From Deltaproteobacteria bacterium (lineage in GTDB: Bacteria > Myxococcota_A > Polyangia > Nannocystales > Nannocystaceae): a stretch of 64,000 nucleotides of DNA. This document shows, one piece after another, positions 43,083 through 51,007 of this stretch. Location: the NCBI GenBank assembly GCA_016709225.1, contig JADJEE010000012.1:2151501-2215500 (forward strand). Direction: 5' to 3'. Every line of letters begins with the position of its first letter. The stretch's first letter is position 1. Under the pieces are notes generated by a model. It did no database searches, was not told where the DNA came from, and saw only the letters and a list, made by a program, of their open reading frames with translations. Position numbers and translations under genes: made by a program.

Positions 43083-43230
43083 GCGCGGAGTGTAACCCCA
43101 TGCGCACGCGCACGCGACACTTCTCACGCGCGATCGCGGGTCTTTCCTGCCCCTCGCAGGGCCCCGCCGCCACCGGGCGCCGGCGGCCCCGGGCCCTCGA
43201 GGCCGGCGCCTGTTGGGGGCACCCGCAACC

Positions 43231-43587
43231 CTACGCGGGGTCGGGCACGGGCTCGAAGCGCCCACCGCGAAAGCGGCCCCGCTTGGGGCCGAGCGGCTCG
43301 GCCTCGTGCGAGAGCTGCCGCAGCCAAGTCCACGCGTAGATGCCAGCGTCGTGACCGTCCGAGAAGCGGATGCCGAGCGCGTACGCGCCCATCTCGTAGA
43401 GTCCGACGGCGGCGATGTCCGGCGCCACCTCGAGCTGGCGGACGACGTCGCCGTGGCCCTGGCACTGCGCGCACGGGCACCAGCTGCGAAGGTAGGGGAT
43501 CGCCAGCTCGCTGTGGCTGCCGTCGTCCCACGTCACCAGCAACGCGTTGCGTCCGATCGAGTGCGCGATGTCGGTCGGTGCGCCCAT
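43231..43587 (-). CDS. DUF971 (gamma-butyrobetaine hydroxylase-like N-terminal) protein
   Basis: 118 residues from ATG 43587. The core LLVTWDDGSHSELAIPYLRSWCPCAQCQGHG has the DUF971 layout: a beta meander with a Cys-rich zinc-binding turn (CPCAQC), then GAYALGIRFSDGHDAGIYAWTWLRQL. Family members are thought to have a role in iron-sulfur or Fe-protein biogenesis, or are fused to hydroxylases; here it is stand-alone. Between its end and the crp start, about 150 bases, nothing else is seen. Confidence 0.88.
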   Translation of the reverse strand: MGAPTDIAHSIGRNALLVTWDDGSHSELAIPYLRSWCPCAQCQGHGDVVRQLEVAPDIAAVGLYEMGAYALGIRFSDGHDAGIYAWTWLRQLSHEAEPLGPKRGRFRGGRFEPVPDPA

Positions 43588-43654
43588 GGCCTCTCGCCGC
43601 ACGAGACTACCACGCGCGCTTGAACGCGGAAGAGCCCCGCGCGACGATGCCGCG

Positions 43655-44014
43655 GTGCAGCGCCTGACCGTCCTCACCCTGGTGTCGTGCCTCGCGATCG
43701 CGTGCAGCCGCGAACCGACGCAGGCCGGCGAAGGCGGCGGCGAGGGCGGGGCCTCGACCGGCAACTTCGACGACGAGCTCGAGCAGAGCTGTCGACCGTG
43801 GTGCATGCACAACGCCGACTGCAACCCCGGCTCGACCGACCTCGAGACCTGCACCGCGTCGTGCGTCGAGATGAACTCGCACTACGAGGCGCAGGGCCCG
43901 GCGTGCCGCGATGCCGTCATCGCGCTGTACGACTGCCTGGCCGACGCCGCGTGCATGGACACCAGCGTGTGCCAGGGCGCCAGCAACGCCCGCACCGCGG
44001 CGTGTGGCGCGTAG
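43655..44014 (+). CDS. Small Cys-rich lipoprotein, hypothetical
   Basis: From GTG 43655 there are 119 residues: signal and lipobox LAIAC, then a Gly/Glu-rich linker. Residues 44-119 have ten cysteines, in pairs spaced about 3-16 residues apart (for example CRPWC, CNPGSTDLETC, CMDTSVC), which suggests a disulfide-stabilised domain of the kind found in secreted myxobacterial proteins. Function unknown. Convergent with the next gene. Confidence 0.65.
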   Translation: MQRLTVLTLVSCLAIACSREPTQAGEGGGEGGASTGNFDDELEQSCRPWCMHNADCNPGSTDLETCTASCVEMNSHYEAQGPACRDAVIALYDCLADAACMDTSVCQGASNARTAACGA

Positions 44015-44027
44015 GCCCACGCGCGCG

Positions 44028-44897
44028 TCAGCTGCCCATCGCCCGCAACACGCCGTCGAGGCGGTGACACAGCTCGACCGGCACCCACAGGCGCCGGCCC
44101 TGCGCGTCGCCGCGAAACGCCAGCCCACAGTGCTCGAGCTCGGTGCACGGCGTGGTCGGCTGTGCCGCGTCGCCGACCGCGAGCGCCAGGGTCGGCTGCG
44201 ACAACACGGCTTCGATCGCACGCTCGTCGAGGCGATCGCGAACCAGCACCGCCAGCAGCTCGAGCGCCGCGGTCGACAGCGTCGCCACCAGGATCCCCAG
44301 CAGGTGATCGTCGCGCAGCACTCGCTCGACGTCGGCGGCGAGCAGCATGCGGGCCTCCGGATCGCCGTCGGCGCCCAACCGGCGCGACAGGCCCAAACGA
44401 CGCGCGATGGCGCCGAGCGTGGCCTCGTCGGCGTCGCCGAGACCCGTCCGCAGCGAGCGTGGGCGCAGCTCGTTGGCCGCGGGGGCTTCGTCCTCGGGCG
44501 CGCGATGGGGATGAACGAGCGGTGCCGACAGCTCCGAGGGATCGACGCGGATCGCGAGCTCGAACGAACGCAGGCGCGCGCGCTCGTGGCCGTTGAGACC
44601 GGCCACCACCGCACGCACGACCGCGTGCAGCGCCCGCGTGGCCTCGAGCACACCGGCGTCCGGGGCCGCGGCGTCGTCACGCCCGAGATAGCGGGCGGTC
44701 ACGGCATCGGCATGGGCCAGGCGCGACACCAACTCGCTGGGCCAGCTCGCGAACGCATGCCCGCTCGCCTGCAAGGCACGCAGGAACCGCGCGACGCTTC
44801 GCCGCGTCGCACGGACCTCGTCGACCGCCATGGTGGTCGGCGGCAGCTCGGGTTCGGACGCGACGAGCCGCAGATGATGGGTCGACTCGGAGCTCAT
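44028..44897 (-). CDS. Hypothetical cytoplasmic protein
   Basis: Not recognised. From ATG 44897 (MSSESTHHLRL) there are 289 residues. Mostly helical with Ala, Leu, Arg and Asp richness, no membrane helix or signal. One region (RMLLAADVERVLRDDHLLGILVATLSTAALELLAVLVRDRLDERAIEAVL) looks like a helical bundle. It lies divergent from the 144-residue protein starting at 45031; the two may share the promoter region at 44898-45030. Confidence 0.6.
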   Translation of the reverse strand: MSSESTHHLRLVASEPELPPTTMAVDEVRATRRSVARFLRALQASGHAFASWPSELVSRLAHADAVTARYLGRDDAAAPDAGVLEATRALHAVVRAVVAGLNGHERARLRSFELAIRVDPSELSAPLVHPHRAPEDEAPAANELRPRSLRTGLGDADEATLGAIARRLGLSRRLGADGDPEARMLLAADVERVLRDDHLLGILVATLSTAALELLAVLVRDRLDERAIEAVLSQPTLALAVGDAAQPTTPCTELEHCGLAFRGDAQGRRLWVPVELCHRLDGVLRAMGS

Positions 44898-44996
44898 GCT
44901 TGCTCTGCATCGCCGCACGAGCGCGGGTCCTTGAAGCCCGTGGCGCGCAGCCGTAGCCCGATCCCGGCCGCACGGAGCACCGCTTCGGCCGGAAAT

Positions 44997-45024
44997 TTGT
45001 TCGGCCGCTGCCTACATGTAGGAT
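44997..45024 (+). promoter_or_regulatory. Putative promoter with overlapping palindrome for the 45031 gene
   Basis: TTGTTC (44997-45002) and TAGGAT (45019-45024) are 16 bases apart, an acceptable sigma-70 pair in a locally AT-richer stretch. The -10 box overlaps the 12-bp palindrome CCTACATGTAGG (45011-45022). Transcription would begin at about 45031, the ATG itself (a leaderless message). Confidence 0.4.
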
Positions 45025-45030
45025 AGTGGC

Positions 45031-45465
45031 ATGGACCCCGAGAACCCCCGTTTTCACGGTCAGAAGAGCTTCCGCGTGCAGCCGCTCCCGCGCCCGGGCG
45101 GACCCCTCTTCGACCGTCGCAAGCGGCGGTCGAGCTCGACGGCGGTGGCGATCGAGCTCGCACTGACCAGCGCCGCGGCGCGGGCCAAGCTCGACGCGCT
45201 GCTGGTCGTCGACGACGACGGCATGCTGGTCGCACGCTCGCGGGGTTCGCTGGATCTCTCGATGCTCGCCGCAGTGACGCCCATCGTGGGCCGCGGGCAG
45301 GCCATCCCGCGCATCAAGCGGGACGGTCGCGCGCTCGATCTGAGCGTCGAGACCATCGAGATCGACGGTGAGCGCTTCTATGTCGCGGCGCTCGGCGGCC
45401 GCTACCTCGAGCGCAAGCGCGAGCTCGACTCCGGCGCGCTCGCGGCCCGCCGCATCCTCGCGTGA
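45031..45465 (+). CDS. Hypothetical protein, possibly roadblock/LC7-like
   Basis: 144 residues, soluble. A basic N-terminus (RRKRRSSST) precedes a compact alpha/beta region: AIELALTSAAARAKLDALLVVDDDGMLVARSRG, then LDLSMLAAVTPIVGRGQA and IEIDGERFYVAALGG. This helix, strand, turn, strand, helix, strand order is that of roadblock/LC7 domains, which regulate small GTPases such as MglA in myxobacteria. The similarity is only suggestive. Its probable promoter overlaps a 12-bp palindrome and the message may be leaderless. Confidence 0.6.
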   Translation: MDPENPRFHGQKSFRVQPLPRPGGPLFDRRKRRSSSTAVAIELALTSAAARAKLDALLVVDDDGMLVARSRGSLDLSMLAAVTPIVGRGQAIPRIKRDGRALDLSVETIEIDGERFYVAALGGRYLERKRELDSGALAARRILA

Positions 45466-45472
45466 GCAACGG

Positions 45473-46672
45473 CTACGGAGCCCCGAGCGCCCGGATCGCC
45501 GCGGTGACGCCGACGTCCTTCTCGCCCACGACCGGCATGTCTCCGGTCAACGCGACCGCGACGTCGGGTGTCACGCCGCTGCCGTCGACCAGGCGATCGT
45601 CGGGCGAGTAGTAGCGCGCGATCGTGAAGGTCGCGACCGAGCCGTCGGGCAGGCCCATCACCTCCTGCACGGTGCCCTTGCCATAGCTGCGCTCACCGAC
45701 GACGCGCGCACGCCCGCGATCTTGCAGCGCGGCCGCCAACAGCTCCGATGCCGACGCGCTGTGGCGGTCCTGCAGCACGACGATCGGCGTGGCGAGATCG
45801 GTGCCAGGGGCGTGTGCGGACTCCTCGCGCAGGATTCGCCCGCCACGTCCGCGGGTCCGCATCAACACCCCGTCGGCGACGAAGGTATCGGCGATGACCA
45901 GCGCCTCACCGACCTCGCCGCCGGGGTTGCCGCGCAGGTCGATCACGATGCCGGCGAGGTCCTTGCCGAGCGCGTGGCGTCGGGCCTCGATCGCGCGCTT
46001 GAACGCGTCGCCGCTCTCGGCCCCGAAGCGCCGCAGGACCACGTGCACGTAGCTGCGCCCAGCCTCGTCGCGCACGACCGCGGTCTCGAGCATCTTCGTG
46101 CTGGGGCGCGCCAGCACCAACTCGACCGCACGGGGGCCGTTGCCGTCGACGGGCTGGACCAACAACGCGACCTCGTCGCCGATCGCACCGACCAGCAGGA
46201 GCTCGGCCTCGCGCTGCGACGCGAGCGCGTCGACGGACTTGCCGGCGATCTCGACCACCGCATCGCCCGGGCGTAGGCCCTCGCGCGCCGCCGGGGAGTC
46301 GGGCGCCACCGCCAGCACCTCGAGGCGACGCGCTCGCGAAGCAGCTTCGGTGCGCATCGCGACTGCAAGCCCGGTCTCACCCGAGTGCTTGTGGCGGCGC
46401 AGCGCCTTGCGATCGGCGGCGCTCAGGAAGTGACTGTGGGGATCGAGCTCGCCCAACATCGCCGAAAGCCCCGCGGACAACAACGCGGCCTCGTCGACCG
46501 GCTCGTAGTAGCGGGAGAACACCGCCTCCACCGCCTGGTCGAAGCCCGCACGATCCAGCCGCGGCGCCGATGCAGCCCGCAGACCGGGCTCCAGCGCCGC
46601 AGTTGCGACCAGGGTGCACACCACACCGAGCGCAAACCCCACGGCGCCGATTCGACGCTTCATCCCAACCAT
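45473..46672 (-). CDS. C-terminal processing peptidase (S41A, CTP family)
   Basis: Exported serine protease that trims or degrades periplasmic proteins. ATG 46672 is preferred because GGAGG lies 10 bases upstream; ATG 46663 (MKRRIG) is an alternative. A signal/anchor helix (about 8-30) leads to a helical N-terminal domain, a PDZ domain (about 107-170, LEVLAVAPDSPAAREGLRPGDAVVEIAG), the core IVIDLRGNPGGEVGEAL, and the catalytic pair: Ser in DRHSASASELL and Lys in VGERSYGKGTVQ. Length (399) is typical. It diverges from the lipoprotein at 46708 with only 35 bases between. Confidence 0.95.
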   Translation of the reverse strand: MVGMKRRIGAVGFALGVVCTLVATAALEPGLRAASAPRLDRAGFDQAVEAVFSRYYEPVDEAALLSAGLSAMLGELDPHSHFLSAADRKALRRHKHSGETGLAVAMRTEAASRARRLEVLAVAPDSPAAREGLRPGDAVVEIAGKSVDALASQREAELLLVGAIGDEVALLVQPVDGNGPRAVELVLARPSTKMLETAVVRDEAGRSYVHVVLRRFGAESGDAFKRAIEARRHALGKDLAGIVIDLRGNPGGEVGEALVIADTFVADGVLMRTRGRGGRILREESAHAPGTDLATPIVVLQDRHSASASELLAAALQDRGRARVVGERSYGKGTVQEVMGLPDGSVATFTIARYYSPDDRLVDGSGVTPDVAVALTGDMPVVGEKDVGVTAAIRALGAP

Positions 46673-46707
46673 CGTGGCGTATCCTCCGCGCGAGGTCAAA
46701 GCACCCC

Positions 46708-48648
46708 ATGACACCCATCGAGAACATCCGCTCCGATCGTTCCATCGTCGCGCGTCCCCGCGGGCTCGCTCGCTTCGCGCCGCTCATGATGGTCGCGTCG
46801 CTGGCGATCGCGTGCAAGAAGGACGACGCCAAGCCCGCGGATGCCAAGGGCACCGAGAGCAAGGACGGCAAGGTCGCCGACGCCGACACCAAGGACGGCA
46901 AGGCACCCGACGCCAAGACGCCCGACGCCAAGGCGCCAACGCCGACGGGCGACGCGCCGGTGGTCGCGCCTTCGCTCACCCGCGGCGACGTGCTCGCGCA
47001 CGTCATGTTCGCCAACCCGTCGGTGCTGCTCGGCGAGATCAAGACCCAGATCGTGCCCGAGTCGGCCGCGCAGTTCGTCGACGAGTCGTTCCTGCGCACG
47101 ATGGGCGGCGGTGCGCTGGGCTCACGCAGCGCACTCGCGACCAACCTCGACCTCGCCAAGCCGATGGGCTGCGCGCTGGTCGACAGCACCACCACCAAGG
47201 CGCCGCTGGCCTGCGTGATCGGCTACACCGGTGGCTCGAAGCAGCTCGTCACCGACCTCGGTGAAGAGGGCAAGCAGACCGACGCGGGCTCGCACATCGC
47301 GAAGTACTCGGTGAACGGCCAGGACCTCTTCATCGACGACCTCGGCGGCGAGGTCATCGTCAGCAACGCCGACGAGCTGTTCGGCAAGGCCCGGAGCTAC
47401 CTCGCGGACTCCATCATCGGGCGCGCCAGCGCCATGAAGACCGACGTCGAGATCGTCGCCTACCCGGCCGACCTCATGCGTCGCTACGACGCCGAGCTCC
47501 GTCCGGTGTTCGACGCCATGGCCAAGCCCCCGACGCTGCCGACCGGCGGCAGCGCGGGCGAGAAGTTCGCCGGCGCCATGGCCGAGTACGGCATGAAGTC
47601 GAACGAGCGCACGCTCAAGATGATGCAGGAGATGCAGCAGTTCTCGATGGCGATGTCGGTCGACGGCGCCGGCCTCGAGCTGACCTACGCGCTGCAGCCC
47701 ACGCCCGGCACCGAGCTCGCGAAGCAGTACGAGATCACCTCCGCCGGCCCGGTCGATGCCGCGTTCGTGTCGTCGCTGCCGCGCTCGAGCTGGGGCGTGA
47801 TGGGCTTCAACGCGCACATGTCCGAGGCGCTCGACACCGGCCCCGTGAAGGAGCTCCGCAGCGCGCTCGTGAAGGGCTATGCCGAGGCACTCGGCAAGGA
47901 TGCCGCGCAGACCGAGGCCGCACTCGTCGAGTTCGCCAACGAGGCCCGCGCGACCTACTCCGGTCACTCCGCACTGGCACTCATGCAGGAGCCCGGTAGC
48001 GTCGGTGCGCTCGCGGCCGTGTTCGGCCTCAAGGACGGCGTCAACGCCCGCGAGGCCTGGAAGACCTGGTCGGGTGGATTCACCGTCGAGTCGTTGCTCG
48101 GCGCCGACGCGGCCAAGAAGGTCACGTGGAGCTTCCAGTTCGACGCCGCGAAGGTCGGCGAGGTCGCCGTCGATCGCTGGGTCATCGAGCCCACCGACGA
48201 GGTGAAGGCCGAGATGCGCAAGGACGGCGGCGCCAAGCTGGCCGAGTGGGAGACCAAGCTCGGCGGCCTCAAGCTCGTCGTCAACCGCGTCGAGCGCGAT
48301 GGCAAGGTCGCGTGGATCATCGGCTCGGCCGCCGACGAGGCCTCGACCAAGGCGGTCGTGGACGCGATGGCGGGCAGCGCCTCGCTGGCCGGTGATCCGG
48401 GCCTCGACAGCGCGCTCGCACGCACGCCGGGCGCGTCGGCCATCATGGCCCTCAACGTCAAGGGCATGCTCGCGTGGATCGCCACGCTCGCGCCACCCGA
48501 GGAGGCCGCGAAGATCCCGACGGGCATCGGCAGCGATCTGAACGACGTGGTCATCACGACCACGTACTCGCCGTCGGGTCCGCAGGTCGGCGAGATCGCG
48601 TTCTCGCAGAAGCTGGTCGACGGCGTCCGCGCGCTGGCGAACAAGTAG
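46708..48648 (+). CDS. Large lipoprotein of unknown function
   Basis: Not recognised. 646 residues: a signal with lipobox SLAIAC, a linker made of repeated Lys/Asp/Ala units (DAK, DGK, DAKTPDAK), then a long mixed alpha/beta region from about residue 90 that could resemble the DUF3352 fold (repeated pattern of beta strands flanked by helices). MLALNV-type strands near the end (ASAIMALNVKGMLAWIATL). No catalytic motif is visible. The same plan (lipobox, Lys/Ala linker, similar-sized globular part) is found in the protein at 34213-35808. Confidence 0.7.
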   Translation: MTPIENIRSDRSIVARPRGLARFAPLMMVASLAIACKKDDAKPADAKGTESKDGKVADADTKDGKAPDAKTPDAKAPTPTGDAPVVAPSLTRGDVLAHVMFANPSVLLGEIKTQIVPESAAQFVDESFLRTMGGGALGSRSALATNLDLAKPMGCALVDSTTTKAPLACVIGYTGGSKQLVTDLGEEGKQTDAGSHIAKYSVNGQDLFIDDLGGEVIVSNADELFGKARSYLADSIIGRASAMKTDVEIVAYPADLMRRYDAELRPVFDAMAKPPTLPTGGSAGEKFAGAMAEYGMKSNERTLKMMQEMQQFSMAMSVDGAGLELTYALQPTPGTELAKQYEITSAGPVDAAFVSSLPRSSWGVMGFNAHMSEALDTGPVKELRSALVKGYAEALGKDAAQTEAALVEFANEARATYSGHSALALMQEPGSVGALAAVFGLKDGVNAREAWKTWSGGFTVESLLGADAAKKVTWSFQFDAAKVGEVAVDRWVIEPTDEVKAEMRKDGGAKLAEWETKLGGLKLVVNRVERDGKVAWIIGSAADEASTKAVVDAMAGSASLAGDPGLDSALARTPGASAIMALNVKGMLAWIATLAPPEEAAKIPTGIGSDLNDVVITTTYSPSGPQVGEIAFSQKLVDGVRALANK

Positions 48649-48661
48649 CCCTCGCGTCGGG

Positions 48662-48693
48662 GCGACGACGGCGTCCATCACCGCCGTCGTCGC
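48662..48693 (+). terminator. Hairpin after the 46708-48648 gene
   Basis: 12-base perfect arms GCGACGACGGCG (48662-48673) and its reverse complement (48682-48693) with an 8-base loop, 13 bases past the stop codon; three more pairs form beyond one bulged base. No T-run follows. It also lies just after the 3' end of the opposite-strand 59-residue gene, so it could serve both. Confidence 0.55.
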
Positions 48694-48730
48694 GCCCACG
48701 GGCGGCCGACGCAACCGCGTCGGCTCCGCC

Positions 48731-48910
48731 TCACGCTGCGCGCTTGACCGCCACCGGCACGGTGCCGCTGGCGTCGTCGAGCGACCGACGGGCCCTGTCG
48801 AACAACCGCGCCTCGCGGACGCGCTGCACCTCGTTCGCCATCGCCTCGGTCGTCACCGCATCGACGAAGCGCGACACGAAGGCGTAGTAGCGGATATTCG
48901 GAGCTTGCAT
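48731..48910 (-). CDS. 59-residue hypothetical protein
   Basis: Not recognised. From ATG 48910, preceded by GGGAGGAACGACC (a strong ribosome binding site), the chain is a basic, mostly helical 59-residue protein: MQAPNIRYYAFVSRFVDAVT, then EAMANEVQRVREARLFDRARRS and an Ala/Val tail. No hydrophobic core long enough for a membrane helix. The good ribosome binding site and short compact frame support a real gene. It ends near the hairpin at 48662-48693. Confidence 0.6.
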   Translation of the reverse strand: MQAPNIRYYAFVSRFVDAVTTEAMANEVQRVREARLFDRARRSLDDASGTVPVAVKRAA

Positions 48911-49225
48911 GGTCGTTCCTCCCGTCCTGCCAAACCCAACGGAGCTCGGGTGCTGGCCTGACACCCGAACAACGAGTGCAGGCGCCGTACCATATCGAGG
49001 CACGTCCGATCGCGGTCCGGTGTTCCCGTCGATCGTCCCAGGGCGGGCCGCAGGGGTCGCGGCGGGGACCGTGGCCGATCGCCCGAAACGCGGCGCGACG
49101 GCCCGTGCTTTCGCGTAGTTCGGTCGGTCCGGTGCGATCCCCGAGCGGACGGGAACGGACCCGCGCGTGTCGAAGTTGTGGCCCCGCCCGCCAGATTGCC
49201 GACGGTGCAGCGTCGGAGTTCCATC
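48911..49225. other. Intergenic region between divergent genes, no gene supported
   Basis: 315 bases between the 59-residue gene (minus) and the zinc-ribbon gene (plus). No frame with a convincing start is seen. It should hold promoters for both, but I cannot point to a clear pair; CATATC/GATATGG at about 48991 is the most AT-rich part. Confidence 0.5.
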
Positions 49226-50152
49226 ATGCGACACGTGGACGAGCCGCACACTGGTCGAATCGCGCGCAGCTGCGAGGCCTGCGGCGCGGTGGTGTCGCTG
49301 CCGGCGGAGCGGATCGCAGACCAATGTCCTTGGTGCGGATCGCGGCTCGTGGATGCCAGTGCCGCGGCCCACATCGATGCGGTGTGCCCCTTCGTCGTGT
49401 CCGAGCGGGCGGCGACGACACGGCTGCGCGAGCACGTCGCGGACGCGTTCTGGGCGCCCCGGGAGCTGCGGCAGCTGGCCCGCAGCGGGCAGCTGCGACC
49501 CGAGGCCCTGCGCGGTGTGCTGGTGCCGTACTACGCGTTCGATGGCGTGACACAGTCGCGTTGGCAGGCCCGCATCGGGATCGATTGGTGGCGCACCGAG
49601 ATGGTCCGCGACGAGCAGGGCCGGGCCCGCAAGCGACGGGTGCGTGAGACCGAGTGGCACGAGCTGCGGGGCACCGCAGTGGGTGAGTTCGTGGCGCAGC
49701 TGCAGTGCGGCTCGACCGCGCTGCGCGAGCACGAGATCGCGGGCCTGGGCCGTTTCGATCTCGGCACCGCGGTGGCCTTCGATCCGCGCGTGCTCGCCGG
49801 CTTCGCGGCCGAGCTGCCGGCGCTGCGGGCCGACGAGGTCGCCCACGCGGCGGTGACGGCCGCACGCGCCGCCGCCACGCGCCGCATCGAGACCGAGGTG
49901 CTCCCGGGCGAGCATCCGAGCCTCACATCGATTGCGACCGAGGTGCGCTTCGCCGCGCCCAAGCTCGCGCTGGTCCCGGTGTGGATCGCGAGCTATCGCC
50001 ACCGCGGCCGCACGCATCGACTGCTGGTGCACGGCCAGTGCGGGCGCTGCGTCGGCCGGCCGCCAATCGATCGTGGCAAGGTGACGATCGCCGCGATGAC
50101 GATCGCCGTGGTGGTGGTGGCGTGGCTGTGGCTGGCGGGGGTGTGGTCGTGA
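49226..50152 (+). CDS. Zinc-ribbon membrane protein, first of a tandem pair
   Basis: Unknown function. From ATG 49226 there are 308 residues: an N-terminal zinc ribbon with two CxxC pairs (CEACG at about 15 and CPWCG at about 34), a middle soluble domain of about 215 residues with ALRPEALRGVLVPYYAFDG and a possible beta sheet, and a single C-terminal membrane helix (about 286-306, VTIAAMTIAVVVVAWLWLAGV). Thus the bulk lies in the cytoplasm or is exposed through a tail anchor. The next gene shares the same plan and overlaps by 4 bases (GTGA), so they are a duplicated, co-translated pair. Confidence 0.72.
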   Translation: MRHVDEPHTGRIARSCEACGAVVSLPAERIADQCPWCGSRLVDASAAAHIDAVCPFVVSERAATTRLREHVADAFWAPRELRQLARSGQLRPEALRGVLVPYYAFDGVTQSRWQARIGIDWWRTEMVRDEQGRARKRRVRETEWHELRGTAVGEFVAQLQCGSTALREHEIAGLGRFDLGTAVAFDPRVLAGFAAELPALRADEVAHAAVTAARAAATRRIETEVLPGEHPSLTSIATEVRFAAPKLALVPVWIASYRHRGRTHRLLVHGQCGRCVGRPPIDRGKVTIAAMTIAVVVVAWLWLAGVWS

Positions 50153-51003
50153 TCGTCGTGCGTTGCGATGCATGCGGCGGCACGGTGACGTTCGATGCCG
50201 ATCACGCGCGGGCACAGTGCCGCTTCTGCGCCGCGGTCGCGCTGGTCCCGGTGCCGCTCGACCGCCCACCGCCGCCGCCGCGTGAGGTCATCCCCTTCGC
50301 GATCGACGAGGCGCTGGCCCGGGAGCGCTTCGCGACGTGGACCCGCAGCTCGTGGTGGCATGCGCGGGACCTCGGCGCGGCGGTGGTGCAGCTGCGACCG
50401 CTGTGGTTGCCGGCGTGGCGGGCCCGTGCCGAGGTCGAGCTGCACTGGGCTGGCTTGGTGCGCGCCGACACCCGCAGCGGCCGACGCCCGCGCAGCGGCA
50501 TCGATCGAGCGCCCGCGCAGGCCTTGGTGCCGGCCTCGCTGGGCATCTCGCAGCGCGAGCTCGACGCGCTCGGCGGCTTCTCGACCCGTCGGCGTCCGTG
50601 GCTCGACGACGACGCCGAGATCACGCGGGAGCTGCCCAATCTCAGCGAGGCGGGTGCGCGGGCGCAGATCCAACGGGCGCTGCAGGCTGAGCGGCTGCGC
50701 GAGGTCGCGGCACGCGAACACCTGCACGATGCAGGCGCGACCGCACGCCTGCACGGCGTGGCGCTCGAGCTCGATGCACTGCCGATCTACATCGGCGCGT
50801 TCGCGTACCGCGGTCGGCCCTGGCGCATCGTCGTGCACGGCGAGTCCGGTCGCCTGGTCGGACGCGCACCGCTCGACCGTGTGAAGGTCACGATCGCGGT
50901 GGTGCTGGCCGCGATCGTGGCGCTCGCGGTGGCGCTGTGGCTCGAGCGGCGCGAGCCCGGCCCGCCCACGCCGAGCCCCGCGTCGGCGTCCGACCGCCGC
51001 TGA
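50149..51003 (+). CDS. Zinc-ribbon membrane protein, second of a tandem pair
   Basis: Paralogue of the preceding gene. GTG 50149 overlaps the upstream stop (GTGA). A zinc ribbon begins at residue 6 (CDACGG and CRFCA), followed by a Pro-rich linker, a domain with the shared motifs PREVIPFAIDEALARERFATW and VVQLRPLWLPAWRARAEV, the common end RPWRIVVHGESGRLVGRAPLDRVKVTIA and a C-terminal membrane helix. The preceding protein ends THRLLVHGQCGRCVGRPPIDRGKVTIA, which is clearly homologous. 284 residues. Function unknown. Confidence 0.72.
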   Translation: MIVVRCDACGGTVTFDADHARAQCRFCAAVALVPVPLDRPPPPPREVIPFAIDEALARERFATWTRSSWWHARDLGAAVVQLRPLWLPAWRARAEVELHWAGLVRADTRSGRRPRSGIDRAPAQALVPASLGISQRELDALGGFSTRRRPWLDDDAEITRELPNLSEAGARAQIQRALQAERLREVAAREHLHDAGATARLHGVALELDALPIYIGAFAYRGRPWRIVVHGESGRLVGRAPLDRVKVTIAVVLAAIVALAVALWLERREPGPPTPSPASASDRR

Positions 51004-51007
51004 CGCG

